In this document: positions 8,062 to 17,022 of the stretch, in pieces
How positions within the stretch are numbered: the stretch's first letter is position 1
How the letters are laid out: the number at the start of each line of letters is the position of its first letter
Assembly (NCBI RefSeq): GCF_004000905.1
Contig: NZ_BIMD01000005.1
Coordinates: 1-64,000 of the forward strand
Reading direction: 5' to 3'
Source of the DNA: Paenibacillus humicus NBRC 102415
Lineage (GTDB): Bacteria; Bacillota; Bacilli; Paenibacillales; Paenibacillaceae
DNA: 64,000 bases
Notes under the pieces: generated by a model
Databases searched by the model: none
Told to the model about the DNA's origin: nothing
The model's input: only the letters and a program-made list of their open reading frames with translations
Position numbers and translations under genes: made by a program

Positions 8062-9567
8062 TCAATACAATCCCAGGTACTCCTTGATTCCGTCCGCCAG
8101 CGCCTGGGCGATCCGGTTCTGGCTCTGCTCGTCGAACAGAACGGCCTCGTCCCTCAGGTTGGTCAGGAATCCCGATTCCGTAAGCACGGCCGGCATCGCC
8201 GTTTCCTTGATGACGACATAGGCGGCCGTCTTCACCTTCCGGTCGGGCAAGCCGGTTGCGGCGATGAGATGCTTGTGCACGATATCCGCCAGCGCTTTGC
8301 TGTCAGGCCGGTAATAATAGGTTTCCGTTCCCGTAGCGGTGTTCGGTACTTCCAGGGAATTCGCGTGGATCGACAGGAAGAGGTCGGCGCCGAGCCGGTT
8401 GGCGAATTCCGCTCGCGGCTTCAAATCGATGGTTGCGTCGTCCGTACGCGTCATGATCGGCTGAATGCGCGGCTCGGCGGCGAGCAGAGCGTTCAGCTTG
8501 AGAGCAACCGTCAGATTGAACGTCTTCTCCAGCTTGCCGGATAGGCTTATCGCCCCGGGCGCGCTTCCTCCATGGCCCGCATCGATGACGACCTTATAGA
8601 TGCGGTCGCCGGAAGGAGTCGCGGGAGCGGAGGGAACTGTCTCCCCCGCCCCCAGCAGGCTCAGCTGGATCAAGCCTTCGGATTTGAGGAGGGTATAAGT
8701 GACCGCTGGCGCGACATCCCATACCACCCTGACCGTCGTCGGCTGATCCGTCAAATAGGCATATCTGATTTTGTTCAAGAGAGGTCCGTCCACCGTCAGT
8801 TCGCCGGATTGGCTGGAGCCGGCCTGGATGCCGAACGAGTCCGCGAACGAGGAAGCCGGCATATCCAGGACGATCCGGTCCGGACCCGTCATGAGGAACG
8901 GTTCCGCTGCCGCAACGGTGCCCTGGTAAGCTATCGTTGTCGTGCCGATTCCGTCATAGAGGATCGAGGTGACGGAGCCTGCGGCAGTCGCGGTCGATCC
9001 GGAGCCGCCTCCAGCCTGGCCTGAAGACCCGCTTCCTCCCGGCTGCGAGGAGCCCGGACCGGAAGCCGCCCCGCCTTGAGGAGTGCCGTTCTGGCTGTCC
9101 GCCGGAGCCTGCTCTCCCTTTTCAGCCGCATAGGACTGGTATAAGTACACGGATTTGGCTGGAGCGTCGTAATAAACCGTGAGGCCCATATTCTCGCTGA
9201 CGAAACGGAGCGGCACCATCGTCGACGCGCTTGCCGGCGTCCCCATGATCCGCGCCGGAACCGGAAGCGCAGCCTCCTGGCCGTTCACCAGCGCCGTCTT
9301 TTTGTCGATCGTGAGCTCTATGGCGCTCATGCCGTTATGGATGCCGACTTTTTTGGAAGACTTGTCCCAATCGACGTCAAAGCCCATTCCTTCGGCGACC
9401 GTCCGGATGGGAATATAGGTCGTATCCTTTTCTATCCTGGGACCGGCCGATTTCAGCTCCGTTCCGTCCAAATAGAGCTTGGGAGCTTTCGCCGCAGCGG
9501 AGGAATGTCCCGGAACCGATGCCAGGAGCATGGCTGCCAGCGCCAGCAGCGTTGCTGTTTTCTTCAT
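8062..9567 (-). CDS. N-acetylmuramoyl-L-alanine amidase, paralogue of the neighbouring amidase, 501 aa
   Basis: Same architecture as the gene at 6256: signal peptide MKKTATLLALAAMLLASVPGHSSAAA, copper-amine-oxidase-like domain (DTTYIPIRTVAEGMGFDVDWD, MVPLRFVSENMGLTVYYD), linker, AMIN domain and Amidase_3 domain (VIDAGHGGSAPGAIS, SIHANS, LTESGFLTN). Here the linker is Gly/Ser/Gln-rich, whereas the sister has PTPT repeats. The ATG at 9567 follows GAGGTGG; an in-frame stretch extending to 9672 is not likely coding because it covers the promoter. The two genes look like a local tandem duplication with promoter and leader retained. Single-gene transcript, closed by the hairpin at 7974. Confidence 0.93.
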   Translation of the reverse strand: MKKTATLLALAAMLLASVPGHSSAAAKAPKLYLDGTELKSAGPRIEKDTTYIPIRTVAEGMGFDVDWDKSSKKVGIHNGMSAIELTIDKKTALVNGQEAALPVPARIMGTPASASTMVPLRFVSENMGLTVYYDAPAKSVYLYQSYAAEKGEQAPADSQNGTPQGGAASGPGSSQPGGSGSSGQAGGGSGSTATAAGSVTSILYDGIGTTTIAYQGTVAAAEPFLMTGPDRIVLDMPASSFADSFGIQAGSSQSGELTVDGPLLNKIRYAYLTDQPTTVRVVWDVAPAVTYTLLKSEGLIQLSLLGAGETVPSAPATPSGDRIYKVVIDAGHGGSAPGAISLSGKLEKTFNLTVALKLNALLAAEPRIQPIMTRTDDATIDLKPRAEFANRLGADLFLSIHANSLEVPNTATGTETYYYRPDSKALADIVHKHLIAATGLPDRKVKTAAYVVIKETAMPAVLTESGFLTNLRDEAVLFDEQSQNRIAQALADGIKEYLGLY

Positions 9568-9643
9568 CTTCCACCTCATGTATCTGGATTGTCCTTCAAG
9601 CCTGCTGCTTCTATGTCTCGGGCTTGAATGCCGAACAGAGAAG

Positions 9644-9670
9644 TAGACGCATTCCATCGGATAATGTTGC
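9644..9670 (-). promoter_or_regulatory. Candidate ECF-sigma promoter of the second amidase gene
   Basis: GCAAC (9670-9666), 16 bases, CGTCTA (9649-9644), on the minus strand, about 75 bp before the ATG at 9567. Both motif and spacing equal those before the sister amidase, and the leader also shares the stretch ACAATCCAG/TCAATCCAG near the start codon. Confidence 0.65.
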
Positions 9671-9742
9671 AAATTCTGGGTCCATTCGCCAATTTTTTAT
9701 TTCTTCTCTTTCCAGGCAGAGGCTTTCTCTTTTCGACGGGGG

Positions 9743-10486
9743 TCAGAAATGGAGAACAGCGTCCATAATGAGGGGCAAATGGTCGGAAGCCTCCCTTTCC
9801 GTCCAGGCCTGCACCGATGTCTCTCCCCATCGGGCCGAATGGTTGAGGAGCAAGTAATCAATTTGGCAGAGCGGCTTGGTTGAAGGATAAGTCGGAATTC
9901 CCAGTCCTCCCGGAGCGGCCCTCCATTCGCCGTTCTGCAGCTCCTGCAGCACGCTGCTGCCTGGCATGGCGTTGAAGTCTCCCCCCAGCACAGCGGGAGC
10001 TCCGTGCCACAGCTTGGAGACTTGCCGTATTGACAGCGCGGAATCCAGCTGGCAGCGCTCGCTGCCGTAATCCAAATGGGTTGCGATCAAATGAAGCTCT
10101 TGCCGGGCCTCCGGGTCGGATGAAAGCTCCGCCCTGCACACCAGCGCGGAGCGGGGCTCCTCCCCGGGCAGCTCCAGCAGCGCCAGCCGCCGAAGCGGAT
10201 AGCGCGACAGGATTCCGTTCCCGTATTCGCCGCCATCCAGATCGATGGACCGGCCGAATTCTGCATGAGGGAGACCCGTCAGCTCTGCCAGTCGCTTGAT
10301 CTGGTCGGCTCCGCCGCTCCTGGACACGAATCGGTCCACTTCTTGAAGAAAAACGACATCCGGGCCGGCATCGGCAATGACGGCTGCCGTCCGCTCGATG
10401 TCTATCGATGCGTCCATTCCCATTCCATGCTGGATATTGTAGGTCATGAAGCGGATGGCGAGGCTCTCGGCTGCTGTCTCCGGCAA
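9743..10486 (-). CDS. Endonuclease/exonuclease/phosphatase (EEP) family hydrolase, 247 aa
   Basis: Metal-dependent phosphodiesterase/phosphatase fold. All hallmark motifs are present in order: MTYNIQHG, VVFLQEVD (metal-binding Glu), NGILSRYPL, ATHLDY (catalytic His), GGDFNAMPG (Asp/Asn) and SDHLPL (last His). No signal peptide is seen, so it is likely cytoplasmic. Start is TTG at 10486, nine bases behind a strong AAGGAGGG. The substrate cannot be read from sequence; family members act on DNA, phosphoinositides or sphingomyelin. It is divergent from the YedE gene and stands alone. Confidence 0.88.
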   Translation of the reverse strand: MPETAAESLAIRFMTYNIQHGMGMDASIDIERTAAVIADAGPDVVFLQEVDRFVSRSGGADQIKRLAELTGLPHAEFGRSIDLDGGEYGNGILSRYPLRRLALLELPGEEPRSALVCRAELSSDPEARQELHLIATHLDYGSERCQLDSALSIRQVSKLWHGAPAVLGGDFNAMPGSSVLQELQNGEWRAAPGGLGIPTYPSTKPLCQIDYLLLNHSARWGETSVQAWTEREASDHLPLIMDAVLHF

Positions 10487-10585
10487 GATGACGATCCCTC
10501 CTTAGTTGAGTTTTATGTTTGTTCTACTGGCCACGCTTCCCGGTATTTATAGTAGAATAAGTTGAATCAGACAAGGAGAAAGGAA

Positions 10586-11818
10586 ATGGAAATGAAATCA
10601 TTTTACGAAAAGCTGTTTCAGAACTACTGGAATCCCTATCTCGTCATGGCGCTGGCCGGCGTTCTCAGCGCGCTGTATTTTGGAATCACGCATACGGTGT
10701 GGGCGGTCACGGGCGAGTTCACGCGGCTCGCAGGGCATGTGATGGCGCTGTTCGGGGCCGATGTCTCGAACTGGGCCTACTTCAACCTTATCGGCATGAA
10801 AGGGACAACCTTTACCCGCACCGACGGCTGGATCGTATGGGGGATGTTCGCCGGCGCCCTCATTATGGTGCTTCTGAACAGCAACTTCAAAATTACCGTG
10901 CCTCGGCAAAAACGCCGCTGGCTGCAGGCGTTTGCCGGCGGCATCGTAGCCGGATTCGGAGCCCGGCTGGCGCTCGGCTGCAACCTGGCCGCCTTTTTCA
11001 CCGGCGTGCCCCAATTCTCGCTCCATGCCTGGATGTTCATGATCGCCACGGCTGGCGGCACCTTCCTGGGAGCCAAGCTGGTGGGCATGTCCTGGTGGAA
11101 GGGCAAGCCGGTCGTAACGAAAGGCGCGATCGCCCGGAAGGCCGCGAAGCCTTCGGCCGTTCAGCCGATTCTAGGAGGCGCCGCAGCAGCAGGCTATGCG
11201 GGCTTGGTCGTTTATTTCTTTGCCAGCGGACATAAGATGCTTGGCGTCGCCGCGCTGTTCGGCGCCCTGTTCGGCATCCTGATCGAACGCGCCCAGATCT
11301 GCTTCACCTCGGCGTTCCGCGACTTGTGGATCAGCGGGCGCGCCACGATGACCAAAGCCATCATCGTGGGCATGGCCGTCAGCTCCGTTGCAACGCTCGC
11401 CATCATTCTGCTGAACGGCATGGAGCCCATTACGAAGGTAGCCGGGCTGAGCACCCTTGTCGGCGGGATGCTGTTCGGCCTCGGCATCGTCATGGCCGGC
11501 GGCTGCGAGACGGGCATGATGTATCGGCTCATGGAAGGCCAGATCGTCTTCCTGCCCGTGTTCATAGGCAACGTCATCGGCGCCGGCGCACTCGCATACG
11601 CGTGGGACCATCTCGGCGTCTACAACGCGCTTGTGAAGAGCGGCTCCAAGATCAGCCTCATCGATGCCATGGGGCCGGGAGCGGCGCTTGCAGCAACCTT
11701 GATCGTCCTCGCGGCCGCGTTCATCGTCGCCGTGTATTGGCAGAAGCATTACCGGTTCAAAAACGGTTTCAAGAAAGGAGCGGCCGCCCATGTCGCAAAA
11801 ACAACCGCCAACCGTTGA
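10586..11818 (+). CDS. YeeE/YedE-family membrane transporter (thiosulfate or selenium-related), 410 aa
   Basis: Polytopic inner-membrane protein with roughly ten hydrophobic segments. It carries the family's cysteine signatures ALGCNLAAFFTGVPQF, AQICFTSAFRDLW and MAGGCETGMMYRL; in TsuA these cysteines relay thiosulfate through the membrane. The next gene, overlapping by 29 bp, is a TusA-type carrier, the usual partner (YedE-YedF). Whether the cargo is thiosulfate or a selenium compound is not settled by sequence. Start chosen as ATG 10586, seven bases after AAGGAG; an in-frame TTG at 10562 has no ribosome site. Likely regulated from the 75-bp gap shared with the EEP gene. Confidence 0.85.
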   Translation: MEMKSFYEKLFQNYWNPYLVMALAGVLSALYFGITHTVWAVTGEFTRLAGHVMALFGADVSNWAYFNLIGMKGTTFTRTDGWIVWGMFAGALIMVLLNSNFKITVPRQKRRWLQAFAGGIVAGFGARLALGCNLAAFFTGVPQFSLHAWMFMIATAGGTFLGAKLVGMSWWKGKPVVTKGAIARKAAKPSAVQPILGGAAAAGYAGLVVYFFASGHKMLGVAALFGALFGILIERAQICFTSAFRDLWISGRATMTKAIIVGMAVSSVATLAIILLNGMEPITKVAGLSTLVGGMLFGLGIVMAGGCETGMMYRLMEGQIVFLPVFIGNVIGAGALAYAWDHLGVYNALVKSGSKISLIDAMGPGAALAATLIVLAAAFIVAVYWQKHYRFKNGFKKGAAAHVAKTTANR

Positions 11819-12035
11819 CTATACCCTTGATGTCCGAGGGGAATCCTGTCCTTATCCGGTCATCTATACGCTGGAAACGCTGACCCGGCTCCAGAAGGGC
11901 CAGCTGCTGCAGGTGGTAGCCGATTGTCCCGCCTCGTTCCGGAACGTTCCTGAAGAAGTCGTCAAGCATGGCTACAAGATGGAAATGGAGCCGGAAAAAA
12001 ACGGCCGCGAGCTTGTGTTCTATATCAGGGCTTGA
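11790..12035 (+). CDS. TusA/YedF-family sulfur carrier protein, 81 aa
   Basis: Small cytoplasmic protein with the diagnostic LDVRGESCPYPVIYTLETL, where the cysteine of CPYP carries a persulfide (or selenide). The remainder follows the TusA alpha/beta sandwich, ending ELVFYIRA. It starts inside the end of the transporter gene, behind AAAGGAG, so the two are cotranscribed and probably translationally coupled. It likely accepts sulfur delivered by the transporter. Confidence 0.9.
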   Translation: MSQKQPPTVDYTLDVRGESCPYPVIYTLETLTRLQKGQLLQVVADCPASFRNVPEEVVKHGYKMEMEPEKNGRELVFYIRA

Positions 12036-12099
12036 CGAGGTCTGCTGCCAGGCTTGTCCGACAGCTTCATCGGTGATTCACAGTAGCTGGAATGGATAG

Positions 12100-12158
12100 G
12101 AAACCGTCTCTCTGGAATGGCAGGCCGCGCAGCCATTCCCATTAGAGCCGGTTTCTTT
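12100..12158 (+). terminator. Terminator of yedE-tusA
   Basis: Nested inverted repeats: GAAACCG (12100-12106) with CGGTTTC (12149-12155), and GGAATGGC (12114-12121) with GCCATTCC (12132-12139). The outer arm runs into TTTCTTTG. Position is 65 bp after the tusA stop. Confidence 0.5.
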
Positions 12159-12172
12159 GCGTCTGCCGAAAC

Positions 12173-12217
12173 AAAAAAAGGACTGTCCCTAGTCATGATA
12201 TGACGGATGGGACAGCC
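12173..12217 (-). terminator. Terminator of leuCD
   Basis: On the minus strand GGCTGTCCC pairs with GGGACAGTCC, with an inner GTCAT/ATGAC hairpin, and is followed by TTTTTTTG. It lies about 140 bp after the leuD stop. Confidence 0.7.
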
Positions 12218-12355
12218 TCTATGGTCCATAGTCCACGCTTATGCAGGACATTGGTTCCGGTGTCTGCTGGGAATCGCCGAAAGGGTTGTAGTCAATAAGA
12301 ACGGGCCGTTCATTGACAGACACGGCCTGGCCATTCGGACGCCTCCGGACCGGCT

Positions 12356-12955
12356 TTAAGCGAATGCGCCTTGGCGTCGCTCCTCGTAAGCGGTGATTTC
12401 ATCCGCATGCTTGAGTGTCAGGCCGATGTCGTCCAGTCCTTGCAGCAGGAACTGGCGTCTGTGCTCGTCGAGCTCGAACGGAATGCGGAGCCCTTGATTG
12501 TCCGCGATCGTCTTGTTCTCCAGATCCACAGTCAGCTCGTAGCCTTCGGTCGCAGCGGTGCGCTTGAACAGCTCCTCGACCTGCTCCTCGCTCAGCTTGA
12601 TCGGAAGAATGCCGTTCTTGAAGCAGTTGTTGTAGAAGATATCGGCGTAGGAAGGCGCAATGACTACCTTGTAGCCGTAATCCTGGATCGCCCAGGGAGC
12701 ATGCTCGCGGGAGGAGCCGCAGCCGAAGTTGGCGCGGGAAATCAGCACGGAAGCGCCCTTGTAGCGCGGCTTGTTCGGCTCGAAGTTCGGGTTCACGTTG
12801 CCCTCTTCGTCGAATCTCCACTCATAGAACAAATACTGGCCGAAGCCGCTGCGCTCAATGCGCTTCAGGAACTGCTTCGGGATGATGGCGTCGGTATCCA
12901 CGTTGACGCGGTCGACGGGGGCTACGATGCCCGTAAAGGTCTCAAATGCTTGCAT
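12356..12955 (-). CDS. leuD: 3-isopropylmalate dehydratase small subunit
   Basis: Partner of LeuC in the isomerisation of 2-isopropylmalate to 3-isopropylmalate in leucine synthesis. The 199-residue protein shows [22 protein letters not shown], the substrate-loop sequence [21 protein letters not shown] and [13 protein letters not shown], all standard for LeuD. It follows leuC by 37 bp and has its own AAAAGGGGAG ribosome site. leuA and leuB are not in the window. Confidence 0.96.
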   Translation of the reverse strand: MQAFETFTGIVAPVDRVNVDTDAIIPKQFLKRIERSGFGQYLFYEWRFDEEGNVNPNFEPNKPRYKGASVLISRANFGCGSSREHAPWAIQDYGYKVVIAPSYADIFYNNCFKNGILPIKLSEEQVEELFKRTAATEGYELTVDLENKTIADNQGLRIPFELDEHRRQFLLQGLDDIGLTLKHADEITAYEERRQGAFA

Positions 12956-12992
12956 GTTCGGTACTCCCCTTTTCTAGGCAGGCGCCTGACTT

Positions 12993-14414
12993 CTAGTTCG
13001 CCACTTCCTGATTGATCTTCCAGTCGCGCACGTCCGTGAAGCGGCCCTTGATCGCAGCCGCGGCCGCCATGGCAGGGGATACGAGATGCGTGCGTCCGCC
13101 GCGTCCCTGACGGCCTTCGAAATTGCGGTTCGACGTCGAGGCGCAGCGCTGTCCCGGCTGCAGCACGTCCGGGTTCATCGCGAGGCACATCGAGCATCCC
13201 GCCTCGCGCCACTCGAAGCCGGCTTCCGTAAAGATGGCATCCAGCCCTTCCTTCTCCGCCTGCATCTTGACGCGGCCGGAGCCCGGCACGACGATCGCGG
13301 TCACGCGGTCGCTGACCTTGTAGCCCTTGGCGATCTCGGCCGCGGCGCGCAGATCCTCGATGCGGCCGTTCGTGCAGGAGCCGATGAACACATAGTCGAT
13401 CGGAATCTCCGCCATCGGCGTGCCCGGCTTCAGATCCATGTATTCCAGCGCCTTCTCGGCCGCTTTGCGCTCGTTCTCCGTCGGGAGCTCCGCCGGATTC
13501 GGAACGGCAGCCGTAATGTCGGTGCCCATGCCCGGGCTCGTGCCCCAGGTTACTTGCGGTATGAGGGCGTCGACGTCGAACTCGAGCACCGTGTCGTACT
13601 CGGCGCCTTCATCGGAAGCCAGGTCGCTCCAGGCGATGACCGCTTTGTCGAAATCCGCCCCTTGAGGCGCGTATTCCCGGCCCCGCAAGTAGTCGAACGT
13701 CGTCTGGTCGGGAGCGATCAGTCCGGCGCGGGCGCCTGCCTCGATGCTCATGTTGCAGACGGTCATGCGCTCTTCCATGCTCAGGCTGCGGATGGATTCG
13801 CCGGTATACTCCAAAACGTAACCGGTCGCGAAGTCCGTGCCGTACTTGGCGATGAGGCCGAGAATCATATCCTTCGCGGTGACGCCGGGACGGCGGCTTC
13901 CGACGAAGCGGATTTCCATCGTCTTGGCCTTGGATTGCTGAAGGCACTGGGTCGCCAGCACATGCTCGACCTCGCTCGTGCCGATGCCGAACGCGAGAGC
14001 TCCGAATGCGCCGTGCGTCGACGTATGGCTGTCGCCGCATACGATCGTTTTGCCCGGCCAGGTCAGGCCGATCTCCGGTCCCATGACGTGCACGACGCCT
14101 TGGTCGATGTTGTTCAGGTCGAACAGCTTGACGCCGAAATCCTCGCAGTTTTTCGTGAGCGTGTCCACCTGCTGCTTGGAGATCGGATCCTTGATGTTGA
14201 AGCGGTCCTTCGTCGGCACGTTGTGGTCCATCGTCGCGAACGTCCGGTCCGGACGGCGCACCTGGCGTCCCGAGAGGCGCAGGCCTTCGAACGCTTGCGG
14301 GGAAGTGACCTCATGCACGAGATGCAGATCGATATAGATGATGCTCGGGCTTCCTTCTTCCGAATGGATGACGTGATTGTCCCAGATCTTTTCAAACATT
14401 GTACGCTTCGCCAT
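12993..14414 (-). CDS. leuC: 3-isopropylmalate dehydratase large subunit
   Basis: Aconitase-family [4Fe-4S] enzyme of leucine synthesis, 473 residues, full length. Iron-sulfur cysteines lie in [11 protein letters not shown] and in [28 protein letters not shown] and [27 protein letters not shown] are typical active-site stretches. The ATG at 14414 ([16 protein letters not shown]) is the family start and follows GGGGTGA; a GTG three codons upstream is less likely. Divergent from a LysR regulator, with a shared AT-rich control region holding an inverted repeat. Confidence 0.96.
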   Translation of the reverse strand: MAKRTMFEKIWDNHVIHSEEGSPSIIYIDLHLVHEVTSPQAFEGLRLSGRQVRRPDRTFATMDHNVPTKDRFNIKDPISKQQVDTLTKNCEDFGVKLFDLNNIDQGVVHVMGPEIGLTWPGKTIVCGDSHTSTHGAFGALAFGIGTSEVEHVLATQCLQQSKAKTMEIRFVGSRRPGVTAKDMILGLIAKYGTDFATGYVLEYTGESIRSLSMEERMTVCNMSIEAGARAGLIAPDQTTFDYLRGREYAPQGADFDKAVIAWSDLASDEGAEYDTVLEFDVDALIPQVTWGTSPGMGTDITAAVPNPAELPTENERKAAEKALEYMDLKPGTPMAEIPIDYVFIGSCTNGRIEDLRAAAEIAKGYKVSDRVTAIVVPGSGRVKMQAEKEGLDAIFTEAGFEWREAGCSMCLAMNPDVLQPGQRCASTSNRNFEGRQGRGGRTHLVSPAMAAAAAIKGRFTDVRDWKINQEVAN

Positions 14415-14511
14415 GCGAATCACCCCGTATAAGTTCAGTAGACTGCCATTTCACTGCCGTTAATGATTGAATCCAGCATACCTGCTTTTCCTTGATTGTT
14501 CCAAGATATAA

Positions 14512-14538
14512 TATCTATAATAGTTATAGGTATAGATA
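14512..14538. promoter_or_regulatory. Inverted repeat in the leuC-lysR control region
   Basis: TATCTATA (14512-14519) and TATAGATA (14531-14538) are perfect 8-bp arms around an 11-bp spacer in an unusually AT-rich stretch. The T-N11-A form suits LysR-type regulators, and the site lies 24 bp before the lysR start, where autoregulation would act. Confidence 0.55.
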
Positions 14539-14562
14539 ATAATCAAAGGGGGATGGCAGCAA

Positions 14563-15474
14563 ATGGAGCTCCGCCAGCTGCAATACGTCATTCAAATCGC
14601 AAAAGAACTCAATTTTTCCCGGGCCGCCGAAAAGCTCCATATCGCCCAGCCTTCGCTGAGCCAGCAGCTGTCCAAGCTGGAGAAGGAGATCGGCGTCCTG
14701 CTCGTCCGCCGCACGACGAACTCCGTCGAGCTTACCCATGCCGGCGAAGTGTTCGTCGACAAAGCCCAATCCATCCTGGGCAGCATTGAGCAGCTGCGGA
14801 CGGAGATGGAGGATATGGCTCATATGAAACGAGGCCGGCTCGTCATCGGCAGCCTTCCGATCACCGGCTCCCATATCCTCCCTATCGTGCTGCCGGAATT
14901 CGGAGCCGCCTATCCGGAGATCGAAATCGTCCTCGTCGAGGACACGACGGCCAAGCTGGAGCAGCTGGCCGCCAGCGGACAGACGGATATCAGCCTCCTG
15001 TCGCTGCCTCTGATCGATTCCACGCTCGTCTATCAGCCGCTCATCCGGGAAGAAATCTCCCTTGCCGTTCCGCCCAGCCACCGCCTTGCCGGCGAGAAGG
15101 CTCCCGTAAGCCTCGAGACGCTGTCGGAGGAGCCCTTCATCGTGTTGAAAAAAGGCCAGGGCTTCCGCCAGATCGCGCTCGATCTGTGCGCCGGCGCCGG
15201 CTTCCAGCCGCGCATCGTCTTTGAAAGCAGCAATATCGAGACCGTGCAATCCCTCGTGGCGGCCGGTATGGGGCTTGCGTTCATCCCGGACATGATCGCC
15301 CGCGGAGCGCGCAGCGAATTCATGCCGAGCTATTGCGCCATTCAAGGAAGCCCTTCGAGAACGCTCGTCATCGCCAGCCGGAAGGGACGTTACTTGTCGA
15401 AAGCGGCGGAAGCCTTCATCGATACGATGAAGGCTGCGGTGAGCAAGCATTACAAGGAAGGATTCCGTCAGTAG
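14563..15474 (+). CDS. LysR-family transcriptional regulator, 303 aa
   Basis: Winged-helix HTH at residues 1-60 (MELRQLQYVIQIAKELNFSRAAEKLHIAQPSLSQQLSKLEKEIG) and a periplasmic-binding-like effector domain from about 90 to 295 (GRLVIGSLPITGSHILPIVLPEF, VAAGMGLAFIPD). Transcribed away from leuCD with one shared intergenic operator candidate, so leuCD and itself are the first targets to consider. Effector unknown. The start is an ATG about ten bases after AAAGGGGG. Its 3' end overlaps the convergent nitrilase gene by 7 bp. Confidence 0.9.
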   Translation: MELRQLQYVIQIAKELNFSRAAEKLHIAQPSLSQQLSKLEKEIGVLLVRRTTNSVELTHAGEVFVDKAQSILGSIEQLRTEMEDMAHMKRGRLVIGSLPITGSHILPIVLPEFGAAYPEIEIVLVEDTTAKLEQLAASGQTDISLLSLPLIDSTLVYQPLIREEISLAVPPSHRLAGEKAPVSLETLSEEPFIVLKKGQGFRQIALDLCAGAGFQPRIVFESSNIETVQSLVAAGMGLAFIPDMIARGARSEFMPSYCAIQGSPSRTLVIASRKGRYLSKAAEAFIDTMKAAVSKHYKEGFRQ

Positions 15475-16271
15475 AGGGAAGGCCTGCGGTCTTCGAATAC
15501 GGGTATCCGAGTGCGCACCTCGTCCACGAGGCCGAGGTCGATGTCGGCCACGAGGAGGGCCTCCTCCTCCCCGCCTTCCACAAGAATCTCACCCCATGGA
15601 TCGATCACCATCGAATGGCCGAAGAAGACGTCTTTGCCGCTCGCTCCTGTCCGGTTGCAGGCGACCACATACATCTGGTTCTCGATCGCGCGTGCCGTCA
15701 GAAGCGTTCTCCAGTGATGCAGGCGCGGATGCGGCCATTCGGCCGGCACGAACAACACCTTGGCGCCCGACAAGGCAAGCTTGCGCGCCAGCTCGGGGAA
15801 GCGGATATCGTAGCAGATCATCATGCCGGCCTGCTCATCCTGGAGAGGGAACAGTCCCGGCTCGCTTCCTGCGGACAAATGCTTTTCTTCCTCCATCAGG
15901 CGGAAAAGATGGATTTTCGAATAGGAGCCGGTCTCTTGGCCGTCGCGGCCGAACGCGTAGACCGTGTTGTAGACTTCTTCGCCTCGCTTCTCGGCGACCG
16001 AGCCGGCGACGACATGGATGCCCGTGCTTCGGCTGAAATCCGAGATCAGCTTGCGTGTCCGGGCTCCGCCTGGATCGGCCAGTTCCTGAATTTGCTGAAG
16101 GGCGTAGCCTGTATTCCACATTTCCGGCAGCACGAGCACATCAGGCTTCGGACTCAGCTCCGAAGCCTCGCGCAGTCGCTGTTCGACGAGACGGTAATTG
16201 GCTTCGGGATCACCGGCATGCACGGGAATTTGCAGAAGGGCGATGCGAAGTTTGGCAGAAGATTTCTCCAT
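15468..16271 (-). CDS. Nitrilase-superfamily amidase, MtnU (YkrU)-like, 267 aa
   Basis: Carbon-nitrogen hydrolase with the Glu-Lys-Cys triad: VLVLPEMWNTGY (Glu), YSKIHLF (Lys) and MMICYDIRFPELAR (Cys). Start is ATG 16271, eight bases after GGAGGT; 21 extra in-frame codons upstream lack a ribosome site. In Bacillus the homologue MtnU (2-oxoglutaramate/omega-amidase type) sits beside the aminotransferase MtnE of methionine salvage. Here an MtnE-like gene lies 750 bp away on the other strand, supporting that role: hydrolysing the ketoglutaramate or similar product left by a glutamine-using transaminase. Confidence 0.8.
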   Translation of the reverse strand: MEKSSAKLRIALLQIPVHAGDPEANYRLVEQRLREASELSPKPDVLVLPEMWNTGYALQQIQELADPGGARTRKLISDFSRSTGIHVVAGSVAEKRGEEVYNTVYAFGRDGQETGSYSKIHLFRLMEEEKHLSAGSEPGLFPLQDEQAGMMICYDIRFPELARKLALSGAKVLFVPAEWPHPRLHHWRTLLTARAIENQMYVVACNRTGASGKDVFFGHSMVIDPWGEILVEGGEEEALLVADIDLGLVDEVRTRIPVFEDRRPSLY

Positions 16272-16402
16272 GGGCTGGTACCTCCGGACGCGGCAGGGCC
16301 GCCTCAAATTGTCTTTTCTATGATACTTCCTCATGGAAGTCTGTCAAGTTGGACAGCTTAAAGGCATCCCCTTCAACTGGAAGAGACCAATGGAGGTATC
16401 CC

Positions 16403-16891
16403 ATGTTCCGACCGTCAAGCCTCGCCGCAATCGCTCTGCTCGCCGTGATGGCCTTTTTTGGCGGGACCGCCTTGGCGGCGGCGCCAGCATCGTCTCTGGA
16501 AGCTTCAAAACCGCTTCCTCCCCTATCTTCGGGAGGAGCGCGCCCGGTTCAGATTTTTGATGTAGCGGCCGGCCAGGTCGTCCGAACGCTGGCCAATTCG
16601 GCCGAATTCCAGGCCGTTGCCCGGCAATGGCTTCACGATGTCCAAGGAATGTCGCCGAACTTCACGCCGGACGACCGCTGCGGCTACGTGTTCCGGATCC
16701 CGCTCAAGGAAGTGCGTAAGGTGCAGCTCGAGAAGGCCGGCTTCGAGGTCCAGGAAGTGTTTCTGTTCTACTGCCGCGGCAAAGAGCCGGAAATGCTGGC
16801 CTTCGATTTGAAGAACAAGCCCTATTTGCTTCGCGTCAATACCGATTTGCGGCCTTTCCTAGCCTTGGCGGGCTTCGAGCCCAAGTCCTGA
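16403..16891 (+). CDS. Small secreted protein of unknown function, 162 aa
   Basis: Start ATG 16403 lies five bases after GGAGGT. Residues 1-27 (MFRPSSLAAIALLAVMAFFGGTALAAA) are a clear Sec signal peptide. The mature part has a short Ala/Ser/Pro linker, then about 110 residues with DVAAGQVVRTLANSAEFQAVARQWL, CGYVFRIPL and VNTDLRPFLALAGF, and only two cysteines. No catalytic motif or known domain recognised. A longer in-frame reading upstream (from 16055) is open by chance over the nitrilase gene. Confidence 0.75.
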   Translation: MFRPSSLAAIALLAVMAFFGGTALAAAPASSLEASKPLPPLSSGGARPVQIFDVAAGQVVRTLANSAEFQAVARQWLHDVQGMSPNFTPDDRCGYVFRIPLKEVRKVQLEKAGFEVQEVFLFYCRGKEPEMLAFDLKNKPYLLRVNTDLRPFLALAGFEPKS

Positions 16892-17022
16892 TCGAGATAT
16901 CCGGTTATTCCGGGAAGGATTTCTCGACATGCCGCAGCCTCTCTGATACCATGGCTTCATACAAGCGGCGGCTGCGGCTATGCCGGACCGTCCCGAAGCA
17001 TATTGAATTGGAGTGACCGCAC

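Larger units (their letters stand above)
12036..12355. other. Intergenic region between convergent yedE-tusA and leuCD
   Basis: 320 bp with no gene. It holds the two convergent terminator hairpins listed separately and a weaker GGCCGT/ACGGCC inverted repeat near 12303-12326. Nothing else recognisable. Confidence 0.6.
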
